A stretch of DNA of 64,000 nucleotides, taken from NCBI RefSeq assembly GCF_026342355.1, contig NZ_JAPEMV010000004.1:124001-188000 (forward strand). The letters are read 5' to 3'. A model generated the notes under the pieces. That model saw only the letters and a list, made by a program, of their open reading frames with translations, had not been told where the DNA came from and did no database searches. A program made the translations under genes and the position numbers. Source of the stretch: Streptomyces sp. NBC_00249. GTDB taxonomy: Bacteria; Actinomycetota; Actinomycetes; Streptomycetales; Streptomycetaceae. Shown piece after piece: positions 34,241 to 42,489 of this stretch (positions are counted from its first letter, which is position 1; every line of letters begins with the position of its first letter).

Positions 34241-36736
34241 ATGACGACAGCCACATCTCCCTCCATGAACGAAGGCCCCGCCGGCACCTCAGGGCGCCGC
34301 AAGGGACTCCACGCGGACCTGTCCGCCTCCGTCGCCGTCTTCCTGATCGCCCTGCCGCTCTCGCTCGGCATCGCGCTGGCCACCGGCGCCCCCCTCCAGG
34401 CCGGGCTGGTGGCCGCCGCCGTCGGCGGGATCGTCGCCGGACGGCTCGGCGGGGCCCCGCTCCAGGTGAGCGGGCCCGCCGCCGGACTGACCGTGGTCAC
34501 CGCCGAGTTGATCCAGCACTACGGCTGGCGCACCACCTGCGCCGTCACCGTGCTCGCCGGCCTGTGCCAGCTCGGGCTCGCCTTCCTGCGCACGGCCCGG
34601 TCGGCGCTCATGGTGAGCCCGGCGATCGTGCACGGCATGCTCGCGGGCATCGGCGTGACCATCGCGCTGGCCCAGCTGCACATCGTCCTCGGCGGCACCC
34701 CGCAGAGCTCGGCCATGGCCAACGTCCTCGGCCTGCCCGCACAGTTGGCCGATCCGCATCCGGCCGCGCTCGCCGTGAGCGCGCTGACGCTGTGCGTGCT
34801 TCTGGGCTGGTCCCGGGTGCCCGGACGGGTGGGGCGGGCCCTGCGCAAGACGCCGGCCGCGCTGGCCGCCGTCGCCGCCGCCACCACGTTCGCCGCCCTG
34901 GCGGGACTCAGCCTGCCCCGGGTGGACCTGCCGTCCTGGCGCAGTCACGCACTGCCCGAACTGCCCCAGGGCCCGGTCCTCGGGCTGATCGCCGCCGTAC
35001 TGACCATCACCCTGGTCGGCAGCGTGGAGTCCCTGCTGTCCTCGGTCGCCACCGACAAGCTCATCGCGGCCGAGCGGCCCACCGGGGACCGCCCGCCCCG
35101 CGCCGACCTCGACCGCGAACTGCGCGGGCAGGGCGCGGCGAACGTCGTCTCCGGACTGCTGGGCGGGCTGCCCGTCACGGGTGTGGCCGTCCGCAGCGTG
35201 GCCAACGTCAAGTCCGGGGCCACCAGCCGCCGGTCGGCCATGTTCCACGGGGCCTGGGTGGTGGTCGCGGCCGGGCTGCTCGTCCCCGTGCTCGACCTGA
35301 TCCCCCTCGCGGCGCTGGCCGCGCTGGTGATGGCCGTCGGCGTCCAGATGGTCAGCATCACCCACCTGCGGACCGTCACCCGGCACCGCGAGTTCCTGGT
35401 CTACGCGACGACCATCGTGGCCGTGGTGCTCGGCGGCGTGCTGGAAGGGGTGGCCGTCGGGATCGCCGTGGCCGTCGCCGTCTCCCTGCACCGGCTGGCC
35501 CGGACCCGGATCACGCTGGAGGAGCTCGACGGGGTCCACCAGGTGCGGGCGCGCGGACAGTTGACCTTCCTCGCCGTCCCCCGGCTGAGCCGGGTACTGA
35601 ACCAGATCCCGCACAAGGGACACGCGGTGATCGAGCTGGACGGCTCCTTCATCGACCACGCCGCCTACGAGACCCTCCAGGACTGGCAGGACTCGCATCT
35701 GGCGCACGGGGGTTCGCTGGAACTCACCGGCCGCTCCGGCGCCGCGATCGCCGGATCCGCGAGTTCCGGACACGGCCCCGGTCCGGTCGCGGGCGATGAC
35801 CCCGACGTCCCCGGGCGCTTGGGAGGTACGGGCACCGGCGAGGGGGCGGGCGGGCACCGCGGCGAGACCGGGCGCGGGGCGCACCAGTGCTGCCGTCCCT
35901 GGACCCCCTGGCAGAACCACTGCGACCACCGGGCCACGGGCATCCCGGGGCTCCCGGGCAGCCGGGGCGGTGACGACGGCTCCGCGGGCTCCGGGAGCGC
36001 GGGCCCTCCTACGATCCCCAGCGCGGCGGGTGAGATCGGCGCCGCGGCGCCCACTCCCCGGCGGCGCGGGGCGGGGCAACTGGCCAGCGGGATCAGCGCC
36101 TTCCAGCGGGACACCGCACCGCACGTCCGCGACGAGCTGGCCCGGCTGGCGCGGGAAGGGCAGCGGCCCTCCCAGCTCTTCCTGACCTGCGCCGACTCCC
36201 GCCTGGTGACCAGCATGATCACGGCCAGCGGCCCGGGCGACCTCTTCACCGTCCGCAACGTCGGCAACCTCGTCCCGCTGCCCGGCGCCGAGGCCACGGA
36301 CGACTCGGTCGCGGCGGCCATCGAGTACGCCGTGGACGTACTGATGGTGGACAGCATCACGGTGTGCGGGCACTCGGGCTGCGGGGCCATGCAGGCCCTG
36401 CTGAACTCCCACCCGGGAGCCCCGATGACCCCGCTGCGGCGCTGGCTGCGGCACGGCCTGCCCAGCCTGGAGCGGATGGCCAGCCGGCACCACGCCTGGG
36501 CGCGGATCTCGGGACGGCTCCCGGCCGACGCCGTGGAGCAGCTGTGCCTGACCAACGTGGTGCAGCAGCTGGAGCACCTGCGGGCACACGAGTCGGTGGC
36601 CCGCAGGCTCGCCGAGGGCACCCTCGAGCTGCACGGAATGTACTTCCACGTGGGCGAGGCCCAGGCGTACCTGCTGTCCGAGGGTGAGGACTTCTTCGAC
36701 TGTCGGGTTTTCGACAGTGTCGGCCAGAGTGCCTGA
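34241..36736 (+). CDS. SulP anion transporter fused to beta-carbonic anhydrase
   Basis: An 831-residue fusion. Residues about 28-430 form a SulP permease with 10-14 TMS; about 436-530 are a STAS domain (VIELDGSFIDHAAYETL); about 530-615 are a Gly/Pro-rich linker; 615-831 are a beta-class carbonic anhydrase. Zinc ligands are Cys650, His711 and Cys714 (CGHSGC), and the Asp652-Arg654 dyad is intact (TCADSR). Fusions of this kind are known and are thought to import bicarbonate, with CO2 interconversion beside the pore. It is monocistronic, with a terminator after it. Confidence 0.92.
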   Translation: MTTATSPSMNEGPAGTSGRRKGLHADLSASVAVFLIALPLSLGIALATGAPLQAGLVAAAVGGIVAGRLGGAPLQVSGPAAGLTVVTAELIQHYGWRTTCAVTVLAGLCQLGLAFLRTARSALMVSPAIVHGMLAGIGVTIALAQLHIVLGGTPQSSAMANVLGLPAQLADPHPAALAVSALTLCVLLGWSRVPGRVGRALRKTPAALAAVAAATTFAALAGLSLPRVDLPSWRSHALPELPQGPVLGLIAAVLTITLVGSVESLLSSVATDKLIAAERPTGDRPPRADLDRELRGQGAANVVSGLLGGLPVTGVAVRSVANVKSGATSRRSAMFHGAWVVVAAGLLVPVLDLIPLAALAALVMAVGVQMVSITHLRTVTRHREFLVYATTIVAVVLGGVLEGVAVGIAVAVAVSLHRLARTRITLEELDGVHQVRARGQLTFLAVPRLSRVLNQIPHKGHAVIELDGSFIDHAAYETLQDWQDSHLAHGGSLELTGRSGAAIAGSASSGHGPGPVAGDDPDVPGRLGGTGTGEGAGGHRGETGRGAHQCCRPWTPWQNHCDHRATGIPGLPGSRGGDDGSAGSGSAGPPTIPSAAGEIGAAAPTPRRRGAGQLASGISAFQRDTAPHVRDELARLAREGQRPSQLFLTCADSRLVTSMITASGPGDLFTVRNVGNLVPLPGAEATDDSVAAAIEYAVDVLMVDSITVCGHSGCGAMQALLNSHPGAPMTPLRRWLRHGLPSLERMASRHHAWARISGRLPADAVEQLCLTNVVQQLEHLRAHESVARRLAEGTLELHGMYFHVGEAQAYLLSEGEDFFDCRVFDSVGQSA

Positions 36737-36784
36737 CCCTCGACCCGCTTGAACCGATACCCTCCCGTATCCGTGCAAGCTGTT

Positions 36785-36818
36785 GGCCCCTTCTCGCACC
36801 CTGCAGCGGGAAGGGGCC
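36785..36818 (+). terminator. Terminator of the SulP-carbonic anhydrase gene
   Basis: GGCCCCTTCTCGC (36785-36797) with GCGGGAAGGGGCC (36806-36818), a 13-pair stem with one T-G wobble and an eight-base loop, 50 bases after the stop codon. Confidence 0.75.
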
Positions 36819-36871
36819 GTTCGCGCGTCGTGCGCACGGCGCCGACGGTCGAGCACCGGCCCAGTCGTGCT

Positions 36872-36887
36872 ATAGGTCTAAACCAAT
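36872..36887 (+). promoter_or_regulatory. DasR dre-like operator upstream of acs
   Basis: ATAGGTCTAAACCAAT matches the DasR consensus ACTGGTCTAGACCACT at 12 of 16 positions and keeps the GGTCT/ACC core dyad. It is 103 bases before the acs start. DasR is the GntR regulator of N-acetylglucosamine use, whose breakdown releases acetate. The operator role is inferred from sequence only. Confidence 0.45.
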
Positions 36888-36989
36888 TTTCGGCTACCCC
36901 TTGTCACCTGGGCGTCTGAACTGATGAGCTGTACCCGGGACGCAGCTATGCCCGGGGACACAACGGACACCCCGGGAAAGGGAGATGTC

Positions 36990-38945
36990 GTGAGCAATGA
37001 CAGCCTGGCCAATCTGCTCAAAGAGGAGCGGCGGTTCGCACCGCCCGCCGATCTGGCCGCCGCCGCCAATGTGACCGAGGCTGCGTACGCACAGGCCGAC
37101 GCGGACCGGCTGGGCTTCTGGGCCGAGCAGGCCCGTCGGCTGGCGTGGGACACGGAGCCGACGGAAACCCTCGACTGGAGCAACCCGCCCTTCGCGAAGT
37201 GGTTCGCGGACGGCAAGCTCAACGTCGCGTACAACTGCGTGGACCGGCACGTCGAGGCCGGCAACGGCGACCGTGTCGCCATCCACTTCGAGGGCGAGCC
37301 CGGCGACAGCCGCTCGATCACGTACGCCCAGCTCAAGGACGAGGTCTCGCAGGCCGCGAACGCCCTCACCGAGCTCGGTGTCCGGGCCGGCGACCGGGTC
37401 GCCGTCTACCTGCCGATGATCCCCGAGGCGGTCGTCGCGATGCTCGCGTGCGCCCGTGTCGGCGCCGCGCACTCGGTGGTCTTCGGCGGCTTCTCCGCCG
37501 ACGCCGTCGCCTCCCGCATCCAGGACGCCGACGCCAAGCTGGTGATCACCGCCGACGGCGGCTACCGCCGCGGCAAGCCCAGCGCCCTGAAGCCCGCCAT
37601 CGACGAGGCCGTCGGCAAGTGCCCGCAGGTCGAGCACGTGCTCGTGGTCCGCCGCACCGGCCAGGACACCGCCTTCAGCGAGGGCCGGGACGTCTGGTGG
37701 CACGACGTGGTCGGCCGCCAGTCCAAGGAGCACACCCCGCAGGCCTTCGACGCCGAGCACCCCCTGTTCATCCTGTACACCTCGGGGACCACGGGGAAGC
37801 CGAAGGGCATCCTGCACACCTCGGGCGGCTACCTCACGCAGGCCGCGTACACCCACCACGCCGTCTTCGACCTCAAGCCGGAGTCGGACGTCTACTGGTG
37901 CACCGCCGACATCGGCTGGGTGACCGGGCACTCGTACATCGTCTACGGGCCGCTCGCCAACGGCGCCACCCAGGTGATGTACGAGGGCACGCCGGACACC
38001 CCGCACCAGGGCCGCTTCTGGGAGGTCGTGCAGAAGTACGGCGTCACCATCCTCTACACCGCGCCCACGGCGATCCGTACGTTCATGAAGTGGGGCGACG
38101 ACATCCCCGCGAAGTTCGACCTGTCGAGCCTGCGCGTGCTGGGCTCGGTCGGCGAGCCGATCAACCCCGAGGCCTGGATCTGGTACCGCAAGCACATCGG
38201 CGGCGACCGCTGCCCGATCGTGGACACCTGGTGGCAGACCGAGACCGGCGCGATGATGATCTCCCCGCTGCCGGGCGTCACCCACACCAAGCCCGGCTCG
38301 GCGCAGCGCGCCCTGCCCGGCATCTCGGCGACCGTGGTCGACGACGAGGCCAACGAGGTCCCGAACGGCGGGGGCGGCTACCTGGTCCTCACCGAGCCGT
38401 GGCCGTCGATGCTGCGCACCATCTGGGGTGACGACCAGCGGTTCATCGACACCTACTGGTCTCGCTTCGAGGGCAAGTACTTCGCGGGCGACGGCGCCAA
38501 GAAGGACGACGACGGCGACATCTGGCTGCTGGGCCGGGTCGACGACGTGATGCTGGTGTCGGGCCACAACATCTCCACGACCGAGGTCGAGTCGGCCCTC
38601 GTCTCGCACCCGGCCGTGGCCGAGGCGGCCGTGGTCGGCGCGGCGGACGAGACGACCGGTCAGGCGATCGTGGCCTTCGTCATCCTGCGCGGCAGCGCCT
38701 CGGAGACGGACACCCTGGTCGGCGAGCTGCGCAACCACGTGGGTGCCACGCTCGGCCCGATCGCGAAGCCGAAGCGGATCCTGCCGGTGCAGGAGCTGCC
38801 GAAGACCCGTTCGGGCAAGATCATGCGCCGTCTGCTGCGTGATGTGGCGGAGAACCGGGCGGTCGGTGACGTCACCACGCTGGCCGATTCCTCGGTGATG
38901 GACCTGATCCAGAACAAGCTGCCGAGCGCGTCCGACGAGGACTGA
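36990..38945 (+). CDS. acs: Acetyl-CoA synthetase (AMP-forming)
   Basis: A 651-residue enzyme that activates acetate to acetyl-CoA via acetyl-AMP. The P-loop is YTSGTTGKPKG (263-273), the adenylate motif is TWWQTETGAMM, and the regulatory Lys is at about 610 in KTRSGKIMRR, the site acetylated by Pat-type enzymes in other bacteria. Length matches the Salmonella enzyme (652). GTG 36990 is the start, with AAAGGGAG upstream. An ATG at 36924 lacks a family match. Monocistronic, followed by a terminator. Confidence 0.97.
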   Translation: MSNDSLANLLKEERRFAPPADLAAAANVTEAAYAQADADRLGFWAEQARRLAWDTEPTETLDWSNPPFAKWFADGKLNVAYNCVDRHVEAGNGDRVAIHFEGEPGDSRSITYAQLKDEVSQAANALTELGVRAGDRVAVYLPMIPEAVVAMLACARVGAAHSVVFGGFSADAVASRIQDADAKLVITADGGYRRGKPSALKPAIDEAVGKCPQVEHVLVVRRTGQDTAFSEGRDVWWHDVVGRQSKEHTPQAFDAEHPLFILYTSGTTGKPKGILHTSGGYLTQAAYTHHAVFDLKPESDVYWCTADIGWVTGHSYIVYGPLANGATQVMYEGTPDTPHQGRFWEVVQKYGVTILYTAPTAIRTFMKWGDDIPAKFDLSSLRVLGSVGEPINPEAWIWYRKHIGGDRCPIVDTWWQTETGAMMISPLPGVTHTKPGSAQRALPGISATVVDDEANEVPNGGGGYLVLTEPWPSMLRTIWGDDQRFIDTYWSRFEGKYFAGDGAKKDDDGDIWLLGRVDDVMLVSGHNISTTEVESALVSHPAVAEAAVVGAADETTGQAIVAFVILRGSASETDTLVGELRNHVGATLGPIAKPKRILPVQELPKTRSGKIMRRLLRDVAENRAVGDVTTLADSSVMDLIQNKLPSASDED

Positions 38946-38979
38946 CGGGCAGCGGCCCCCAAGGGCTGCGAGGGCTACG

Positions 38980-39012
38980 GGGGCGTCCGGTGCGCAACGC
39001 GCCGGACGCCCC
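38980..39012 (+). terminator. Terminator of acs
   Basis: GGGGCGTCCGG (38980-38990) pairs with CCGGACGCCCC (39002-39012), 11-base perfect stem with an 11-base loop that can itself pair further, 35 bases after the stop codon. Confidence 0.8.
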
Positions 39013-39072
39013 TGTCCCATTTAAGGTGAAGATCACCCGATACGACTGCGCGGACCCTGTAAAATAAAAGAA

Positions 39073-39089
39073 GCGTCAATATTTGACGC
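39073..39089. promoter_or_regulatory. 17-base inverted repeat upstream of nhaA
   Basis: GCGTCAA-tat-TTGACGC, a perfect seven-base dyad in an AT-rich stretch just downstream of AAAATAAAAG. It is the right size for a repressor dimer. It lies about 90 bases before the nhaA start, upstream of the structured leader. Confidence 0.45.
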
Positions 39090-39111
39090 CCTAAAGTCTC
39101 AAGAGAGCTCT

Positions 39112-39180
39112 CAGGGTGCGCCGGGAAGTCTGGTCGGCAACTGCATTTGCCGTGCCGTCGACCATCCGGAGGTTCCCACC
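39112..39180 (+). promoter_or_regulatory. Structured leader of nhaA, candidate riboswitch
   Basis: The 69 bases before the start codon can fold in a way that hides the ribosome binding site. GGTG (39115-39118) and GGGAA (39123-39127) near the 5' side can pair with TTCCC (39173-39177) and CACC (39177-39180), which flank GGAGG (39168-39172). Inside, GGCAA-ctgcat-TTGCC forms a hairpin closed by GGTC/GACC. NhaA antiporters in other bacteria have candidate sodium- or pH-responsive RNAs upstream; whether this belongs to one of those families cannot be told here. Confidence 0.45.
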
Positions 39181-40608
39181 GTGGACACGCCCCCGTCCCG
39201 CTCCAGCCGCAAGCTGCTCGGCCGCCTCTCGCTGCCCGAGCGCCGCTTCGTCGCGGACGCCCTGCGCACCGAGACCGTGGGCGGCGTCCTGCTCCTGGTG
39301 GCCGCCATCGCCGCCCTCCTGTGGGCGAACATCCCGGCCCTCTCGGCCAGCTTCGAGAGCGTGCGCAGCTTCCACATAGGCCCCGCCTCCCTGGGCCTGG
39401 ACCTCTCGCTCCAGCACTGGGCGGCCGACGGCCTGCTCGCCGTCTTCTTCTTCGTCGCCGGCATCGAGCTCAAGCGCGAGCTCGTCGCGGGCGACCTGCG
39501 CGACGCCAAGGCGGCCGCCCTCCCCGTCATCGCCGCCATCTGCGGCATGGCCGTGCCCGCGCTGGTCTACGTCCTGGTCAACACCCTCGGCGACGGCGCC
39601 ATGGACGGCTGGGCGGTCCCCACCGCCACCGACATCGCCTTCGCGCTCGCCGTCCTGGCGGTCATCGGCACCTCTCTGCCCTCCGCGCTGCGCGCCTTCC
39701 TCCTGACGCTCGCCGTCGTCGACGACCTCTTCGCCATCCTGATCATCGCGGTGTTCTTCACCAGCGAGATCAACTTCCTGGCGCTCGGCGGGGCCGTCGT
39801 GGGCCTGGTCCTCTTCTGGTTCCTGCTGCGGGCCGAGGTCCGCGGCTGGTACGTCTACGTCCCGCTCGCCCTGGTGATCTGGGGCCTGATGTACAACAGC
39901 GGCGTCCACGCCACCATCGCCGGTGTCGCCATGGGCCTGATGCTCCGCTGCACCCGCAGGGAGGGCGAGCGGCACTCCCCCGGCGAGCACATCGAGCACC
40001 TGGTCCGGCCGGTGTCCGCGGGCCTGGCCGTGCCGCTCTTCGCCTTGTTCTCCGCCGGAGTCTCGCTCTCCGACGAGTCGATCGCGCAGGTCTTCACCCG
40101 TCCGGAGACCCTGGGCGTGGTCCTCGGCCTGGTCGTCGGCAAGACGGTGGGCATCTTCGGCGGCACCTGGCTGGCCGCCCGCTTCACCAAGGCCGAACTG
40201 AACGAGGACCTCGCCTGGCCGGACGTACTCGCCGTGGCCTCGCTCGCCGGCATCGGCTTCACCGTCTCCCTCCTCATCGGCGAACTCGCCTTCGCGGGCG
40301 ACGCCGTACTCACCGACGAGATCAAGGCCGCCGTCCTGCTCGGCTCCCTCATCGCGGCGATCGTCGCCTGCGTCCTGCTGAAGATGCGCGACCGCAAGTA
40401 CAAGGCGCTCATCGAGGCCGAGGAGCGCGACGACGACCTCGACGGGATCCCGGACATCTACGAGCAGGACAACCCGGACTACCACCTGCGGATGGCGAAG
40501 ATCTACGAGGAGAAGGCCGCGGAGCACCGCCGGCAGGCCGAGACCACGGCCCTCGCACAGGACGCGACGGCGGGCGGGTCCAGCGCCGCGGCCGACCGTC
40601 CGGCATGA
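39181..40608 (+). CDS. nhaA: Na+/H+ antiporter NhaA
   Basis: A 475-residue membrane protein that exports Na+ in exchange for H+. The paired aspartates of the ion-binding site are in TLAVVDDLFAILIIAVFF, and the crossed-helix region ATDIAFALAVLAVIG is intact. It has about 12 TMS. The C-terminal 80 residues are a hydrophilic, acidic tail with a coiled-coil look (EEKAAEHRRQAET). The start is GTG 39181, with GGAGG nine bases upstream. A holin-family gene follows after 54 bases, and this pair continues into the hydrolase. Confidence 0.94.
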   Translation: MDTPPSRSSRKLLGRLSLPERRFVADALRTETVGGVLLLVAAIAALLWANIPALSASFESVRSFHIGPASLGLDLSLQHWAADGLLAVFFFVAGIELKRELVAGDLRDAKAAALPVIAAICGMAVPALVYVLVNTLGDGAMDGWAVPTATDIAFALAVLAVIGTSLPSALRAFLLTLAVVDDLFAILIIAVFFTSEINFLALGGAVVGLVLFWFLLRAEVRGWYVYVPLALVIWGLMYNSGVHATIAGVAMGLMLRCTRREGERHSPGEHIEHLVRPVSAGLAVPLFALFSAGVSLSDESIAQVFTRPETLGVVLGLVVGKTVGIFGGTWLAARFTKAELNEDLAWPDVLAVASLAGIGFTVSLLIGELAFAGDAVLTDEIKAAVLLGSLIAAIVACVLLKMRDRKYKALIEAEERDDDLDGIPDIYEQDNPDYHLRMAKIYEEKAAEHRRQAETTALAQDATAGGSSAAADRPA

Positions 40609-40662
40609 TCTGACTGACGACGGAGGACAGCCGCCGGCAGCAGACGACAGAGGGAGTCAGAG

Positions 40663-41121
40663 ATGAGCGCAGTGGACCAAGGGGCTCCGGGAGCCGAGCG
40701 CACCCTCGGACAGCTGGTCGCGTCGGCCACCGCCGAGATGTCCGCCCTGGTGCACGACGAGATCGCGCTCGCCAAGGTGGAGATCAAGCAGGACGTCAAG
40801 CGCGCGGGCATCGGCAGCGGCGCCGCGATCGTCGCGGGCGTGCTCGTGCTCTTCTCCCTCCCCGTACTGAGTTTCGCCGCGGCCTACGGCATCCACAATC
40901 TCGGGCTGGGGCTCGCCTGGTCCTTCCTGATCGTCGGCGGCGCGTTCTGGCTGCTGGCGGGCCTGATCGGGCTGCTCGCGGTGGCGAAGTTCAAGAAGGT
41001 CAAGCCGCCGGTGAAGACCATCGAGTCGGTCAAGCAGACCGCGGCCCTCGTCGGGACCGTCAAGCCGCATCCGCGGCCGGTGAGTGACCAGGCCGTGGGT
41101 GTGGCACGCTCGTCCTCATGA
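40663..41121 (+). CDS. Phage_holin_3_6 (actinobacterial holin-X) family membrane protein
   Basis: A 152-residue protein with an N-terminal helical region (TLGQLVASATAEMSALVHDEIALAKVEI) and two TMS (about 50-75 and 81-104), then a basic tail. The family name comes from a holin Pfam entry, but these proteins are chromosomal and widespread in actinobacteria, the Rv3669 position in M. tuberculosis. Nothing indicates a prophage. The stop overlaps the next start as ATGA. Confidence 0.82.
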   Translation: MSAVDQGAPGAERTLGQLVASATAEMSALVHDEIALAKVEIKQDVKRAGIGSGAAIVAGVLVLFSLPVLSFAAAYGIHNLGLGLAWSFLIVGGAFWLLAGLIGLLAVAKFKKVKPPVKTIESVKQTAALVGTVKPHPRPVSDQAVGVARSSS

Positions 41122-42098
41122 CAGCCCCCTCGCCGGACTCCGCCCCCGTTCCCACCGCCGCCACGGCGGTACGGATCGACCTGCCCGGTGGCAGGGCGGT
41201 CACGCACCGGGACGTCGCGGCCAACGGGGCGCGCTTCCACGTCGCGGAGCTCGGCGACGGGCCGTTGGTGCTGCTGCTGCACGGTTTCCCGCAGTTCTGG
41301 TGGACCTGGCGGCACCAGCTGGTGGCGCTCGCCGACGCCGGCTACCGCGCGGTCGCGATGGACCTGCGCGGGGTCGGCGGCAGCGACCGCACCCCGCGCG
41401 GTTACGACCCCGCGAACCTCGCGCTCGACATCACCGGCGTCGTACGGTCCCTCGGCGAGCCGGACGCCGCCCTCGTCGGGCACGACCTGGGCGGCTACCT
41501 CGCCTGGACGGCGGCCGTGATGCGGCCCAAGCTGGTGCGCCGGCTGGTCGTCTCCTCCATGCCGCACCCGCGCCGCTGGCGCGCGGCGATGCTGGCCGAC
41601 GTCGGGCAGACCCGGGCGAGCTCCCACATCTGGGGGTTCCAGCGGCCGTTCATCCCCGAGCGGCAGCTCGTCGCCCACGAGGGGGCCCTCGTCGGGGAGC
41701 TGATCCGGGAGTGGTCCGGGCCGCGGCTCCAGGCGGACGGACCGGACGGCGCGGACGAGGAGGCCCTCGCCGTGTACCGGCGGGCCATGTGCATCCCGTC
41801 CACCGCGCACTGCTCCATCGAGCCGTACCGCTGGATGATGCGGTCGATGGCCCGGCCCGACGGGCTGCAGTTCTACCGGCGCATGAAGCGGCCCGTACGG
41901 GTCCCGACGCTGCACCTGCACGGCTCGCTCGACCCGGTGATGCGTACGCGCAGCGCGGCCGGTTCCGGGCAGTACGTCGAAGCCCCGTACCGGTGGCGGC
42001 TCTTCGACGGCCTGGGGCACTTCCCGCACGAGGAGGACCCGGTGGCCTTCTCGACGGAGCTGGTGAACTGGCTGAAGGACCCCGAGCCCGACCGCTGA
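41118..42098 (+). CDS. Epoxide hydrolase-like alpha/beta hydrolase (EphE-like)
   Basis: A 326-residue alpha/beta hydrolase. The oxyanion-hole motif is LLLHGFPQFWWTWRHQ, and the nucleophile elbow GHDLGGYL has Asp, as in epoxide hydrolases and dehalogenases, not Ser. The likely catalytic His is in FDGLGHFPHEEDP. By position it matches M. tuberculosis ephE (Rv3670). It is translationally coupled to the holin-family gene by an ATGA overlap. Confidence 0.87.
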   Translation: MTAPSPDSAPVPTAATAVRIDLPGGRAVTHRDVAANGARFHVAELGDGPLVLLLHGFPQFWWTWRHQLVALADAGYRAVAMDLRGVGGSDRTPRGYDPANLALDITGVVRSLGEPDAALVGHDLGGYLAWTAAVMRPKLVRRLVVSSMPHPRRWRAAMLADVGQTRASSHIWGFQRPFIPERQLVAHEGALVGELIREWSGPRLQADGPDGADEEALAVYRRAMCIPSTAHCSIEPYRWMMRSMARPDGLQFYRRMKRPVRVPTLHLHGSLDPVMRTRSAAGSGQYVEAPYRWRLFDGLGHFPHEEDPVAFSTELVNWLKDPEPDR

Positions 42099-42489
42099 CG
42101 GTCCGTCGAAGGAGGGGTGACGGCCTGCCACATCCCTCGTTTCGCCAGTATGACAAGCATTCAATTGCCTGACGCATAGGCCAATTGGCCGCCCCTGACG
42201 GGGTTACGGACCTTGGGGCCCGGGCACAGCTCGTTGTATGGGCTGGACGCACGACCACGGTGACACCACACGCGAACGCCGCTCGGCCACAGCGCCGGGC
42301 GACCACGACCGGGCAGGCCGCGACGGCCACGACCCCCGGCTCGGAATCCCCCGCATCCTGCGCCGCAGGGCCCGCTGGGTCTCGGCGCGGCTGCGCCATC
42401 CCCGTATGTAGCCCCCTCGCGGCCGCTTCGGCCGGGAGCGGTCAGGAACGGGCGGGCCGGGCGTCAGGGAGAGTCACAGGGCCACAGGG
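42099..42489. other. Intergenic region between hydrolase and marP
   Basis: 390 bases between convergent genes. It contains the 12-base palindrome GGCCAATTGGCC (42179-42190), a plausible 57-codon gene (42238-42411), and three copies of CACAGGG near 42474-42497. Nothing else is recognised. Confidence 0.5.
42238..42411 (+). CDS. 57-residue basic peptide, hypothetical
   Basis: ATG 42238 to TAG 42411. Most codons end in G or C, as in real Streptomyces genes. The peptide is hydrophilic, His/Asp/Arg-rich in the first half (MGWTHDHGDTTRERR) and strongly basic at the end (ILRRRARWVSARLRHPRM). There is no clear ribosome binding site, so it may be leaderless. The function is not recognised. Confidence 0.4.
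   Translation: MGWTHDHGDTTRERRSATAPGDHDRAGRDGHDPRLGIPRILRRRARWVSARLRHPRM

Noticed and set aside
40663..41121. Possible prophage remnant because of the holin family name
   Set aside because: No phage lysin, integrase or structural gene nearby. The family is a chromosomal actinobacterial one at a conserved position.
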